Origin: Aphrocallistes beatrix
Lineage: Eukaryota; Porifera; Hexactinellida; Sceptrulophora; Aphrocallistidae
DNA: 64,000 nucleotides
NCBI GenBank assembly: GCA_963281255.1
Contig: OY725488.1
Span: 682,001 to 746,000, forward strand
Reading direction: 5' to 3'
Shown here: positions 44,892 through 54,673 of the stretch, piece after piece
Layout: each line of letters starts with the position of its first letter
Position numbering within the stretch: the first letter of the stretch is position 1
Position numbers and translations under genes: made by a program
Notes under the pieces: model-generated
Databases searched by the model: none
Told to the model about the DNA's origin: nothing
What the model saw: only the letters and a program-made list of their open reading frames with translations

Positions 44892-46335
44892 TCCTAGTCT
44901 ACTGAATAGGGTTTTAAATATAAAATCAACCTCGATTATGTAAGATAGAATTATGAAGAGTCATCCTGGAAAAAGATGTGTTGGGACTTTATAAAATTAG
45001 ATCAATTGCTTAGATAATATGATGAAGCAATTTTTTCGCAGGACTCCTGCTAATAGGAGTTTAGGGATGAATGACTTAAGTGCAAAACAAGAGATTACGT
45101 ACAATTCGAGGCTCTACGTTTAATAAAGAAAGAACTTTATTAATTTAAAAAAATGAAAAGTGTATATGGATATTTGAAAGATGGGAGCTACGCCCATCAG
45201 GTCCGTTCTTCAACCGGTTTAACTTTCTCTAACACTGTTAAGTTTGATGTCTCTGATCGCATCGTTTAATCCTACATCCAATCCTTGGAGAAAATGTTCC
45301 AAAGACATCCTAAACACATTGATGCACCCGGATACATGAGTAGGCTCACTCTTTCTCAGTTCTCGGTCCAATCGGCACACTAACTGATACTTCAGCTTCC
45401 CTAGCTTAGAATCGTCAGTATACCAGTCTAGGGCGTAGAAAATAGAAGTGGCTGCACCAACCCCTAAAACAAGTTTCCAATTCATCAATTTCCGTATGAG
45501 GAAAGCTGATCCGCCTAGAGCACCTAGCGCCATTAGTACCGGCATGACAGGACCTCTCTGCAGTGCAGAGGAGAGTCCGGTGGGCAGACACCGCGAAAAG
45601 GTTGTGTACATTCCAATCTTTCCCAATAAAGGCGTAATCCAAGCAGGAATGCGGAAGAAATTGTAATCAAGGTCTGGCACGAAGTCGTCTAAGAGGTGAG
45701 CACAGTCTGGACGCACATCCAACCTGTAGGTGACAGCTTTCGCGTTACCTACTGTCTCTTGTCCCAGAGAATCCAGTGCATGTCTGCTGTCGCGAGAGGG
45801 AGGAAGCACCTTCTTCGTGACGTCATCCACTACCTTGTGGAAGTAGGCAGTCAGCTCTTCGGCAGATTCTGTGTTGAGTTTGTTCGTGAGTTTCTCATCA
45901 ATGAATGCCACCAGTTCCTGTTGGTACTCCGTGACCTGTCTAAACGTGAAATCCTGTTCAAACCTGTCCGCTATATCACCCAGCGCCCTTCTCCCCCTTT
46001 CGCATATTCTGCGGACGGTATCCCCCGCCTCTTTCAGGAAACGATCCTCTCCCTCCTTCACTTGTATGAGTTCACGCTTCTTCTCTTCCAACACGAGTAA
46101 AAGGTCTGAGTTCCCCTCTGGGAGGTCACCCGGTAGCAGCTCGTCTTCTCCGAGGTCATTCAGGAGCTCTTCTGCCAGAGACATTCCTAGTCTACTGAAT
46201 AGGGTTTTAAATATAAATCAACCTCGATTGTGTAAGATAGAATTATGAAGAGTCATAAAGTCGCCTGGAAAATATGTGTTGGGATTTTATAAAATTAGAT
46301 CGATTGCTTAGATAATATGATGAAGCAATTTTTTC
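44892..46335. repeat. Segmentally duplicated mosaic: PRPF31 5' flank, ANKRD45-like 3' end, mitofusin piece, PRPF31 5' end
   Basis: 44892-45037 matches 46185-46335 (PRPF31 upstream). About 45035-45240 matches 46950-47153 (3' flank and last codons of the ANKRD45-like gene). 45238-46101 matches 48151-49013 (mitofusin). 46101-46184 matches 44814-44891 (PRPF31 codons 1-28). Identity is high throughout, about 97-99% by eye. Junctions show at most one to three bases of microhomology. Confidence 0.85.
45219..46184 (-). CDS. Chimeric gene: PRPF31 first 28 codons fused in frame to an internal mitofusin segment
   Basis: A 321-codon intact frame. Residues 1-28 are identical to the PRPF31 N terminus. Residues 29-315 match mitofusin residues 425-711 of the gene at 48019-50283 with only about half a dozen amino-acid changes. 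The final NSVRES comes from ANKRD45-like gene sequence read in another frame and ends at TAA. The product would lack the mitofusin GTPase domain (P-loop, switch and NRWD motifs) and the last 43 residues, but keeps the middle helices and the two membrane segments. About 145 bp upstream duplicates the PRPF31 promoter, so expression is plausible. It is either a young chimeric gene or a pseudogene that still happens to be open. Function unknown; membrane anchoring or interference with mitofusin is only conjecture. Confidence 0.75.
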   Translation of the reverse strand: MSLAEELLNDLGEDELLPGDLPEGNSDLLLVLEEKKRELIQVKEGEDRFLKEAGDTVRRICERGRRALGDIADRFEQDFTFRQVTEYQQELVAFIDEKLTNKLNTESAEELTAYFHKVVDDVTKKVLPPSRDSRHALDSLGQETVGNAKAVTYRLDVRPDCAHLLDDFVPDLDYNFFRIPAWITPLLGKIGMYTTFSRCLPTGLSSALQRGPVMPVLMALGALGGSAFLIRKLMNWKLVLGVGAATSIFYALDWYTDDSKLGKLKYQLVCRLDRELRKSEPTHVSGCINVFRMSLEHFLQGLDVGLNDAIRDIKLNSVRES

Positions 46336-46944
46336 CTTATAATAAAAAGTCGAGAGAGCATGCTCGTTAAGTCGAGAGAGCATGCTCGTTAAGTCGAGAG
46401 AGCATGCTCGTTAGGTCGAGAGAGCATGCTCGTTATATACTCCATTGGGGTAAGCAGAACTTTCGTCCCTGGAATTTTCGTCCCCGGAATTTTTGTCTCA
46501 TTAGAGCTAAAAAAACGGGCACTAATATGTAAGGAACGGAAATTGAGGCTTTTGGAGTGGAGTATGTTTGAAAAAAAGGGTGAAAATGAGGCATTTTGAT
46601 TGAGAAATCAATAGGTGCGAGAAGGGCATTTCAGGGGACGAAAATTGGTTACCAGCATCATACCTACTTATAATAGTAGGAAGTTATTACATATATGAAA
46701 CTTCTCGAACTAATTTAAACCAATTTTACATCAGGATTTTTATAGGTGATACTACGTACGGGAAGTACAGTATCTAGGACGCATGTAGTAGATTCAAATC
46801 AGTAAATACCTGTACCTTTTTTGAATATAAAGAAGGTATAAATGTAAGGAGCATGCTCTCTCGACCTAATGAGCATGCTCTCTCGACCTAATGAGCATGC
46901 TCTCTGGACTTAACGAGCATGCTCTCTCGACTTTTCAATACCTC
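46336..46944. mobile_element. 609-bp foldback-type element with tandem-repeat arms and target-site duplication
   Basis: The left arm (about 46348-46436) holds four copies of a 22-bp unit containing GTCGAGAGAGCATGCTCGTT. The right arm (about 46851-46940) holds four inverted copies. It sits between AATTTTTTC (46327-46335) and AATTTTTC (46945-46952); the homologous duplicated site at 45029-45037 has one uninterrupted AATTTTTTC, i.e. the empty site. The interior has no ORF. An 8-9 bp duplication fits hAT, Mutator or foldback families; I cannot choose among them. Confidence 0.85.
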
Positions 46945-47109
46945 AATTTTTCGCAGGATTCCCTGCTAACTGAAGTTTAGGGATGAATGACTTTAATTGC
47001 AAAACAAGAGATTACGTACAATTCGAGGCTCTACGTTTAATAAAGAACTTTATTAATATTAAAAAATGAAAAGTGTATATGGATATTTGAAAGATGGAAG
47101 CTACGCCCA

Positions 47110-47778
47110 TCAGGTCCGTTCTTCAACCGGTTTAACTTTCTCTAACACTGTATTCAGCTTAGATCTGAAATCTTCCCTCTGCTCACTCACTTCCGAGTGA
47201 GTGGAAGTGAGTGAGTTCGCATCTAACCAGTTACTCTTCTCATCGCTAACTTTGGTGATCCGTGTCTTGTCATCTTTCGATAGTTTCCCAGTGAAGTTCT
47301 CCGGAGTGAGCACCACACTACGAGCATACGCTATCTCTTCTCTGAAACTTTGCTGGAATGTAAGACATTCAAAAAACTTCATCGCTTCTTTCTGTTCATA
47401 ACGAATCGCCATGTCTTCCGCAGTTTCCCCGAATAAAGTCTCAGCCTTGATTTCTGCCCCCAGCCTAACCAGAGTTCTGAGCGCCGGCACCAGCCCCCAG
47501 CACGCAGCCAGGTGCAGCACTGCGTAACCGGTGCATTCTGTCCTGCCTGCCACATCGACACCGGCACCTGCAAGCTGTTCTATGAAGGCAGTACGACCTG
47601 GAATCAGAGCTGCGGTTTTCAACGGTTCAGAGAGATGAGTGCACTGCTTCATCAGGGTAACATATGGATTCTCACTCGACTCCTCTTGATCTCCAGTCAG
47701 GAGATTCGAGAACTCATCAATCTTGTTCTCCTCGATCAGACGAATTAGTATATCCAAATCGGCAGCTCCTTCTTCCAT
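47110..47778 (-). CDS. Ankyrin-repeat protein, ANKRD45-like
   Basis: 222 residues, single exon, ATG start. Two to three ankyrin repeats lie at about residues 45-145 (GYAVLHLAACWG, GETAEDMAIRYEQKEAMKF). The C-terminal part, KLSKDDKTRITKVSDEKSNWLDAN then a helix, resembles the lid of Hsp70 (KxxxEDKxxI...WLxxN) and is the distinguishing feature of ANKRD45, a small protein linked in vertebrates to cilia and dividing cells. Role here inferred from family only. The last codons and 3' flank were copied into the mosaic at 45.0-45.24 kb. Confidence 0.75.
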   Translation of the reverse strand: MEEGAADLDILIRLIEENKIDEFSNLLTGDQEESSENPYVTLMKQCTHLSEPLKTAALIPGRTAFIEQLAGAGVDVAGRTECTGYAVLHLAACWGLVPALRTLVRLGAEIKAETLFGETAEDMAIRYEQKEAMKFFECLTFQQSFREEIAYARSVVLTPENFTGKLSKDDKTRITKVSDEKSNWLDANSLTSTHSEVSEQREDFRSKLNTVLEKVKPVEERT

Positions 47779-48018
47779 CGACTCTAACTAGACATTAATA
47801 AGCTACCAAATATACTGCAATTCTTCTTAAAATGGTCGGCCAGTATAATACGTACGGTATAGTAATTGAATGTTTATTATAAATCAGGGAATTTTTCAAA
47901 TCTAAGAACGAATCAATCAAAAGTAGTAAAGAGGAGCAAATACACTAATTCATTAACTAATTTATTAACTAATTTATTGGTTGAAACCAGATCATGTCAG
48001 ATGAGGTACGAGATTCCG

Positions 48019-50283
48019 TTATTTTTCAATGTTTTCACTTTTGAATGTTCCAAATTTAGCCCTGAGCAAGATACTTTCATTTTTTAGCTTATTAGCTTCC
48101 TTTCTCAGTAAACTTAGAGCCTCCTTTTCTTCATCAAACTCCGAAACCTTAAGTTTGATGTCTCTGATCGCCTCGTTTAATCCTGCATCCAATCCTTGGA
48201 GAAAATGTTCCAAAGACATCCTAAACACATTGATGCACCCGGATACATGAGTAGGCTCACTCTTTCTCAGTTCTCGGTCCAATCGGCACACTAACTGATA
48301 CTTCAGCTTCCCTAGCTTAGAATCGTCAGTATACCAGTCTAGGGCGTAGAAAATAGAAGTGGCTGCACCAACCCCTAAAACAAGTTTCCAATTCATCAAT
48401 TTCCGTATGAGGAAAGTTGATCCGCCTAGAGCACCTAGCGCCATTAGTACCGGCATGGCAGGACCCCTCTGCAGCGCAGAGGAGAGTCCGGTGGGCAGAC
48501 ACCGCGAAAAGGTTGTGTACATTCCAATCTTCCCCAATAAAGGCGTAATCCAAGCAGGAATGCGGAAGAAATGGTAATCAAGGTCTGGCACGAAGTCGTC
48601 TAAGAGGTGAGCACAGTCTGGACGCACATCCAACCTGTAGGTGACAGCTTTCGCGTTACCCACTGTCTCTTGCCCCAGAGAATCCAGTGCATGTCTGCTG
48701 TCGCGAGAGGGAGGAAGCACCTTCTTCGTGACGTCATCCACTACCTTGTGGAAGTAGGCAGTCAGCTCTTCGGCAGATTCTGTGTTGAGTTTGTTCGTGA
48801 GTTTCTCGTCAATGAATGCCACCAGTTCCTGTTGGTACTCCGTGACCTGTTCAAACGTAAAATCCTGTTCAAACCTGTCCGCTATATCACCCAGCGCCCT
48901 TCTCCCCCTTTCGCATATTCTGCGGACGGTATCCCCCGCCTCTTTCAGGAAACGATCCTCTCCCTCCTTCACTTGTATCAGTTCACGCTTCTTCTCTTCC
49001 AACACGAGTAAAATTCCGCGACATTCCGTCTGCTCCTTGTCCAGAGCTCTCAGATTGTCGTCGGCGTGCTGCTCGATATCTCGCATCAGGTTCTCCGCCT
49101 TGTCCACGATCTCCATTCCCTTCTGCACGTGCTGTGAGAACTTGGTGCGGACCGCAGACGTACTCAGACACTCGAGGAGTTTCCTCTCAAATTCTTCAAA
49201 CTGAAATCTCCTCTGCATCACCCCCGTATCGGGGTGTGAATCTTGCTTCGCATTGGTTCGCATCCCCATTGCTTCCTTGCCAGAGACGAAATAAATGCGT
49301 TCTTTCGCTGTGAAGGAATCAACAGATTTGAGTTCATTCACTAAGAACTCTTCACACTTCTCCGTGTGCTGAGTCCGCACCTTGTCGGCCTGATCGGTGA
49401 TGGCGGGTACGTCCCATCTGTTGTTGAGGATGAACACGTTGGGAGAGCTGAGCAGTTTCGAAACTGTGGCGAAGAATCGCTTCTCAGCTCGCATCAGAGT
49501 AGACTCGGAGTTGGCTACCAGCACAAACACGTCCGCATCCAGACAGTGCTGGTCGATCCACTTGTCCGTGTAGTCGTCGATGTCTATGCCAGGACTGTCC
49601 ACAAGCTCCACGTCATACTTCAGCAGCTCGCAGCGCTCTTTCGGCCAGTGCACCCGCACCATACTGGCGGCGTCCAGCCGGTCGTCTTGTAGGGCGTTGA
49701 CTAGCTGGTCCACATTAGTGAGAGGCAGCTTGTCCCTGGTCCGTGTCTCCTCTTCATCAGCACCAGCAGCCACCAGCTCCATGAAACCCTCTTTCTCCTC
49801 TGTACCCACCACGCTGCAGAAGCAACACGTGGTGTGTCCGAAACCAGTTGGCAACACCTGGTCGTGTAGCATCGCGTTGATGCAAGTGCTCTTGCCGTTG
49901 CTCGTTCGCCCGAAGAACACAATCTTCATCTGTCTGCGAGAGGTGATGTCCCTGATTCCTTCTGATTGAGACACCCAATCAGTCACAACCTTGGTGTTGT
50001 CATCGATCAGCTGAACCAGCAGGTCGCCCTTGATCTTCGTGTGCTGTCGCTGAGTCGTGAGGAAGGTCTGTGCGTTAGTTAGGCACTCCAACAGACTTGT
50101 GAAAATGTTCAGGGCTTTGGCTTTCACTTGGGCGAATCTCTCTAACGGTTTGGCGCCGTGAAGAGAGGGAAGCATGCCTTCGTGTAGCGTCATGGATTTA
50201 TTGAAGGGTGAGCGTGGTGCATCTGATTTGATTGGACTTATCGTTAAGGATTTTTTATCCATTGACTTCATGGAGGCCATCAT
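48019..50283 (-). CDS. Mitofusin (outer-membrane mitochondrial fusion GTPase)
   Basis: 754 residues, single exon, ATG start; human MFN1/2 are 741/757. Dynamin-family GTPase: P-loop GRTSNGKST (125-133), switch Thr in GHTTCC, VDSPGID (G3, Asp229), NRWD (G4, 288-291). A heptad segment (HR1) follows at about 360-450, a pair of hydrophobic membrane segments at about 585-645, and a C-terminal coiled coil (HR2) at about 690-750 (EKEALSLLRKEANKLKNES). All fusion-relevant parts are present. It is the presumed parent of the duplicated fragment at 45238-46101. MFN1 and MFN2 diverged within vertebrates, so no symbol is given. Confidence 0.93.
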   Translation of the reverse strand: MMASMKSMDKKSLTISPIKSDAPRSPFNKSMTLHEGMLPSLHGAKPLERFAQVKAKALNIFTSLLECLTNAQTFLTTQRQHTKIKGDLLVQLIDDNTKVVTDWVSQSEGIRDITSRRQMKIVFFGRTSNGKSTCINAMLHDQVLPTGFGHTTCCFCSVVGTEEKEGFMELVAAGADEEETRTRDKLPLTNVDQLVNALQDDRLDAASMVRVHWPKERCELLKYDVELVDSPGIDIDDYTDKWIDQHCLDADVFVLVANSESTLMRAEKRFFATVSKLLSSPNVFILNNRWDVPAITDQADKVRTQHTEKCEEFLVNELKSVDSFTAKERIYFVSGKEAMGMRTNAKQDSHPDTGVMQRRFQFEEFERKLLECLSTSAVRTKFSQHVQKGMEIVDKAENLMRDIEQHADDNLRALDKEQTECRGILLVLEEKKRELIQVKEGEDRFLKEAGDTVRRICERGRRALGDIADRFEQDFTFEQVTEYQQELVAFIDEKLTNKLNTESAEELTAYFHKVVDDVTKKVLPPSRDSRHALDSLGQETVGNAKAVTYRLDVRPDCAHLLDDFVPDLDYHFFRIPAWITPLLGKIGMYTTFSRCLPTGLSSALQRGPAMPVLMALGALGGSTFLIRKLMNWKLVLGVGAATSIFYALDWYTDDSKLGKLKYQLVCRLDRELRKSEPTHVSGCINVFRMSLEHFLQGLDAGLNEAIRDIKLKVSEFDEEKEALSLLRKEANKLKNESILLRAKFGTFKSENIEK

Positions 50284-50825
50284 AACAACTTAGAAGCGAT
50301 GTTGTAAGTCTAAGTATAGAAATAAGAAACGAAGTTAAAAGGCTTCTAAACAATATTTATTTCCTAACCAGAGAGTTCTCGTGTATCGAGACGATATGCG
50401 GCCAGTGCGTCTTCGAGTAAAATTAAGTCGAATGGACAGTGATATCCCTTCAGATGAAGACGTATATAGGCATCACGTCTTCCATGATTTCTGGGGTGAT
50501 TACTGCTAAAATATTTAAATCTCGATAAAATGTATACGAATGCCATTTGAAATTAATACATGACAAATGTCAACTTATACTTGCCAACTTGAGCCATTAT
50601 AAAATCGGGATGCGGCGTTGCATTTCGCGGGACATGGCGGGACGTAATAGAAAAATAATATACATAGAATAAAAAAAAGCGGTACATATGTGTAATGTGG
50701 AAATTTCATGTAAAAATGGGACACTCGTGAAAATTAGCTCAATAGGAGATTGAAAAAAACGGGACAGTTGGCAAAGTTTAGGAATGGGATTTTGATTGAT
50801 ATTGGAATGTCATACACTATCCAAT
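50284..50825. other. Mitofusin upstream region
   Basis: About 540 bp with the mitofusin promoter. AT-rich; includes a poly-purine run near 50660. No gene recognised. Confidence 0.35.
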
Positions 50826-51246
50826 AGAGTGTGTCAAAAAAATCAAGCAATTTGGATGATTTAGTGGTCGCGCAAGGTAGGCTTCTCCAAGTGCAGATTT
50901 ATAATGGGATTTTTCCGGTTTAGGGATCAAATTGCAAAAAGAGCACTAAGAGTACAGATTTTAGCCCATCAAAATGTATTATTAGCTGATATAAAACTAT
51001 ACCCAAATATCTCAATACAAGGTTGTTAGATCCATTGCTTATATCAGAAGTACTCTTTTTGCAATTTTATCCCTAAACCAGAAAAATCCCATTATAAATC
51101 TGCACTTGGAGAAGCCTACCTTGCGTGACCACTAAATCATCTCCAAATTGCTTGAATTTTTTGTGGTGAACATTTGGTGATCAAAGTAAACTATTTGAAG
51201 GGTAATCATCTAAAGATTCAAACTTTTTAATTTGTTGACACACTAC
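50826..51246. mobile_element. 421-bp long-inverted-repeat MITE
   Basis: Both ends read GTGTGTCAA inward, the start of mariner-like termini. Long arms at about 50838-50965 and 51045-51168 are inverted copies of each other (for example GTAGGCTTCTCCAAGTGCAG in both), about 95% identical. The right arm has an extra segment of about 75 bp between terminus and repeat. The transcript would fold into a near-perfect hairpin. No transposase. Confidence 0.75.
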
Positions 51247-52238
51247 TAGTATCCAACCTTCGATTGCTTCTATTTCTCAATTCCAAAATAGTTTAGTTCT
51301 AAAGTGGTGACTGCGTTTGATTAGTGAATGTACGTATCTAGTAAAATTAGAACAAGTAGTGTTCCTATAAGTAACAATTTATATAATATTTACAATCTTT
51401 TTCAAATACAATCGCAAAATGTTTGGTGAGTCTAAAATAGCCTAAAATGACCTCTGACTGTTAATAAGTGGCACAATTGTAACTTGGTCTGCCATAAACA
51501 TTCTACATTTTAAGTTAAATTTATCCATCTCTCACCATGGTCTCCCTAAAATCCATTATGGAGAAAGTAGCAGGGTATTTTAGAAGTAGGCCCTGCCACT
51601 GCACACAATTAGCCGACAAACTAAAAATCTTTATTAAACCACAGCCAAACCAGCTCTGTTTACAAATAACTAGCGAATACACAGCATTATTGTGCTGAGG
51701 TCGTTCCGTGATGGGGCGAGCTTGCGAAACAGTCACAATACGTATTTAAATTAAGGTTTGGAATCTATGCAATTTATAAAATGAATAATTAATTAAATAA
51801 AAATAGAACTAAGAACATTCCTAGTGGAATATGACTTTCCTGTTTGTGAGAAAATAGACAAAACATATGAATAAATATTGCTATGGTGTCAAGTTTTAAT
51901 TAGCATAATTTCGCAACATACAAGACAAAAATAACACAGAAAATTTAATCTTCTTCTACCACATGGAGTTAATGGGATTTGAAAAATCTTAACTACACCC
52001 CGCGACACCACCACCACTACCACAGGGGTGCCAACTGCCAACATCGAGGAGCCCAACTGTCATTTCTAAATCGAAACCCTGTTACTAATAGGCTAATACT
52101 ACTGATTTACTTTAATTAGTGCGATTTGGAGGAGCTCTATAAAAGGATGAAGGATAATTACAGCACTGGCAGTGATTAGAGGACGATATTTCGAACAAAT
52201 GTAGCTAGGTAGAAAGGTGTCGAAAGCTCAGTTAAATA

Positions 52239-52788
52239 CTACAAGCGCGCTTCGCGCTTGCTTGCGCTGCGCGGCTGGCGGACACTTCGTGTCCGCCGGA
52301 GGCTCCCTTCGGTCGCCTGGAGTCACATTGGTTAATTATAAGGGAGATAACATCTCTAAATATGTCTGTTCTACTGTGCTAATCGATATCACTCGAAAAA
52401 TCACCAAATTTGTCAATTTTAAAATTTTTGATGCGTAATGATGACGTCATAACAAAGTGATGAGTCATCATTTTTTGATGAAAGTCGCATCATATGTGAG
52501 GTATGTTAGTATACAGATTCTATTAAAATTTCAGCCTTCTATCTCCTATAATGGCTGAGTTATGCACGAATAACTGTGTTGCTTAACTTTTAAAAATGTG
52601 ACAATGACGTCATAATTCCATGATGAGTCGACATTTTGCTCTGAACTCAGAACTTACTGGAGCCATAGCCAAAAGACTCCCACATGCCAAAAATCAGCCT
52701 TCTGCGCCCGGCAGTTTCTTCAATCAATTCGTTACAGATATATATATATATATATATATACAATCATCGAGTTTTAATAGTAAGGATA
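52239..52788. mobile_element. About 550-bp insertion, GC-rich hairpins at one end and (TA)n at the other
   Basis: Absent from copy 2, where the flanks join directly. It begins with strongly folded GC-rich sequence (GGCGGACACTTCGTGTCCGCC split hairpin, GGCTCCCTTCGGTCGCC), continues with AT-rich text containing GATGACGTCAT-like repeats, and ends in a TATATA run at 52738-52760. The asymmetric layout with a simple-repeat tail suggests a non-LTR or SINE-like retroelement. A relic occurs at 22834-22872. Confidence 0.6.
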
Positions 52789-52940
52789 TATTAATAGCTA
52801 CTCTATTATATAATTCAATTTTAATTTTGAAAAGACAGCACAGCACATAAAATAAACAAAACTATCTCTATTAAGGATTATAAACGAAACTAAAGTTAGG
52901 TGCTATGCTCTAGGAATCTATGTATGTGGAGTTGAGAGGT

Positions 52941-53180
52941 TTATGTGTCGGTGGACGATTGAATTTTCTTCAATTCAGAATAAGCCTCTTTCAGCATGGG
53001 GATAAGAATTCCAATTTTATCCGCATTGATAAAAGGTGTTCTTTCAAATTGGTTGTCCCTATCCAAATACTGCTGGTTGATTGTGATGTGGTATTCAGAG
53101 TATGGTAATTTACTTCGCCATAAAGCAACATCTAAATCACCATCCTTCCAAGATTTAATTGGTCTATCAGGAGATGCCAT
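52941..53180 (-). CDS. Small conserved-pair protein, copy 1 (79 aa)
   Basis: 79 codons from an ATG, with TATAAATA 52 bp upstream. The protein begins MASPDRPIKSWKDGDL, has an aromatic/beta-rich middle (DVALWRSKLPYSEYHITIN) and ends in an amphipathic helix (IGILIPMLKEAYSELKKI). No signal peptide, Cys or membrane segment. Copy 2 at 54674-54910 keeps the frame despite a 3-bp indel. The layout of a strand-rich core with a Lys-x-Trp start and a C-terminal helix reminds me of small bacterial proteins with a PC4/Whirly-like nucleic-acid-binding fold; this is weak and unverified. I do not recognise the family. Confidence 0.6.
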   Translation of the reverse strand: MASPDRPIKSWKDGDLDVALWRSKLPYSEYHITINQQYLDRDNQFERTPFINADKIGILIPMLKEAYSELKKIQSSTDT

Positions 53181-53224
53181 TGATGTCAGTAGAGTGAAAA
53201 TAATAAAAAAGTGAAATATACTCG

Positions 53225-53232
53225 TATTTATA
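53225..53232 (-). promoter_or_regulatory. TATA box of small gene copy 1
   Basis: CTATAAATACGAG read on the minus strand, 52 bp from the ATG at 53180. Conserved in position and sequence in copy 2. Confidence 0.55.
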
Positions 53233-54673
53233 GTTGTGAGAGCTTACTCGCCTCAGTGAATATGTTAACATTTGCTACACTCCCCATCCCGAATGTTCAA
53301 ACCTGGTCCCTGGCTTTTTCAATAAAAATCATGTTGGTGTTGAGATAATACGAGTGTATCATTTCATTAAGATATATTCTCTCGCTAAACTCCCTGATAG
53401 ATAGGACTAAACTGCACGATTTCGATGAAATTATTTAATTTTGGACCTGGAAAAACACCCCTGACGTATCCCCTTTTTAGTGGCTCTGAGCCTCTGACAC
53501 CCCTGCCCCTCCATATTATGCATTGCATACACGTTACATAATTGATTCCAATTCTCCAAACCTAGTTAATAATTTATACCGAACAAATAATGTAACATTG
53601 CAAAATAGTTTAGCTCTAAAGTGGTGACTGCTAGTAAAATTAGAACAAGTACAGTAGTGTGTTCCGATAAATATTATATAATATTTACAATATTTTTCAA
53701 ATACAATCGCAAAATGTTTGGTGTGTCTAAAATAGCCTAAAATGACCTCTGACTGTTAATAAGTGGCACAATTGTATCGCAAGTTGTCGGATCGAAAATC
53801 GTATAGTAACTTGGTCTGCACATAAACATCTACATTTTAAGTTAAAATTTCATGTATCTCTCACCATGGTCCCCAAAAATCCATTATGGAGAAAGTAGCA
53901 GGGTATTTTAGAAGTAGGCCACTGCACACAGTTAGCCGGCAAACTAAAATCCATTATTAAACCACAGCCAAACCAGCTCTGTTTACAAATAACTAGCGAG
54001 TACACAGCATTATTGTGCTGAGGTCGTTCCGTGATGGGGCGAGCTTGCGAAACAGTCACAATACGTGTTTAAATTAAGGTTTGGAATCTATGCAATTTAT
54101 AAAATGAATAATTAATTAAATAAAAATAGAACTAAGAACATTCCTAGCGGAATACTTGTGAGAAAATAGACAAAATATATGAATAAATATATATTGCTAT
54201 GGTGTCAAGTTTTACAAGACAAAAAAACACAGAAATATAAATTCTTCTACCACAAAGAGTTAATGGGATTTGAACTACACCCCGCGATATCACCACCACA
54301 GGGGTGCCAACTGCTAACATCGAGGTGCCCAAATGTCATTTCTAAATCGAAACCATATTACTAATAGGGTAATACTACTGATTTACTTTAATAAGTGCGA
54401 TTTGGAGGAGCTCTATAAAAGGATGAAGGATAATTACAGCACTGGCAGTGATTAGAGGATGAGATTTCGAACAAATATAGCTAGGTAGAAAGGTGTCAAA
54501 AGTTCAGGTAAATATGTTAATAGCTACTCTATTATATATAATTCATTTTTATTTTGATAATGATACCACAACAGAGCACAAAAAATAAACAAAACTATCT
54601 CTATTAAGGATTATAAACGAAACTAAAGTTAGGTGCTATGCTCTAGGAATCTATGTATGTGGAGTTGAGAGGT

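Larger units (their letters stand above)
51283..53566. repeat. Tandem duplication, copy 1
   Basis: Matches copy 2 (53601-55457) over nearly its whole length, with indels. Both copies contain the segment with GTCGTTCCGTGATGGGGCGA, the AGCTCTATAAAAGGATGAAG motif, and the small minus-strand gene. Copy 1 alone carries the 550-bp insertion at 52239-52788. Non-coding identity is roughly 90-95% by eye. Confidence 0.85.

Noticed and set aside
45696-46100. 134-codon plus-strand ORF, repeated at 48607-49011
   Set aside because: It recurs only because the mitofusin segment is duplicated; it is antisense to the conserved mitofusin frame.
46348-46940. Regular 22-bp repeats resembling a CRISPR array
   Set aside because: Repeats are adjacent with no spacers, arranged as inverted arms, in an animal genome; they fit a foldback transposon.
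51521-51736. 71-codon ORF, also present in duplicate copy at 53850-54059
   Set aside because: The two copies lose frame relative to each other through indels, unlike the small gene in the same block, so it is unlikely to be coding.
52132-52160. Plus-strand TATAAAA with flanking conserved sequence in both duplicate copies
   Set aside because: No coding frame or transcript feature follows it on the plus strand; conservation is explained by the duplication.
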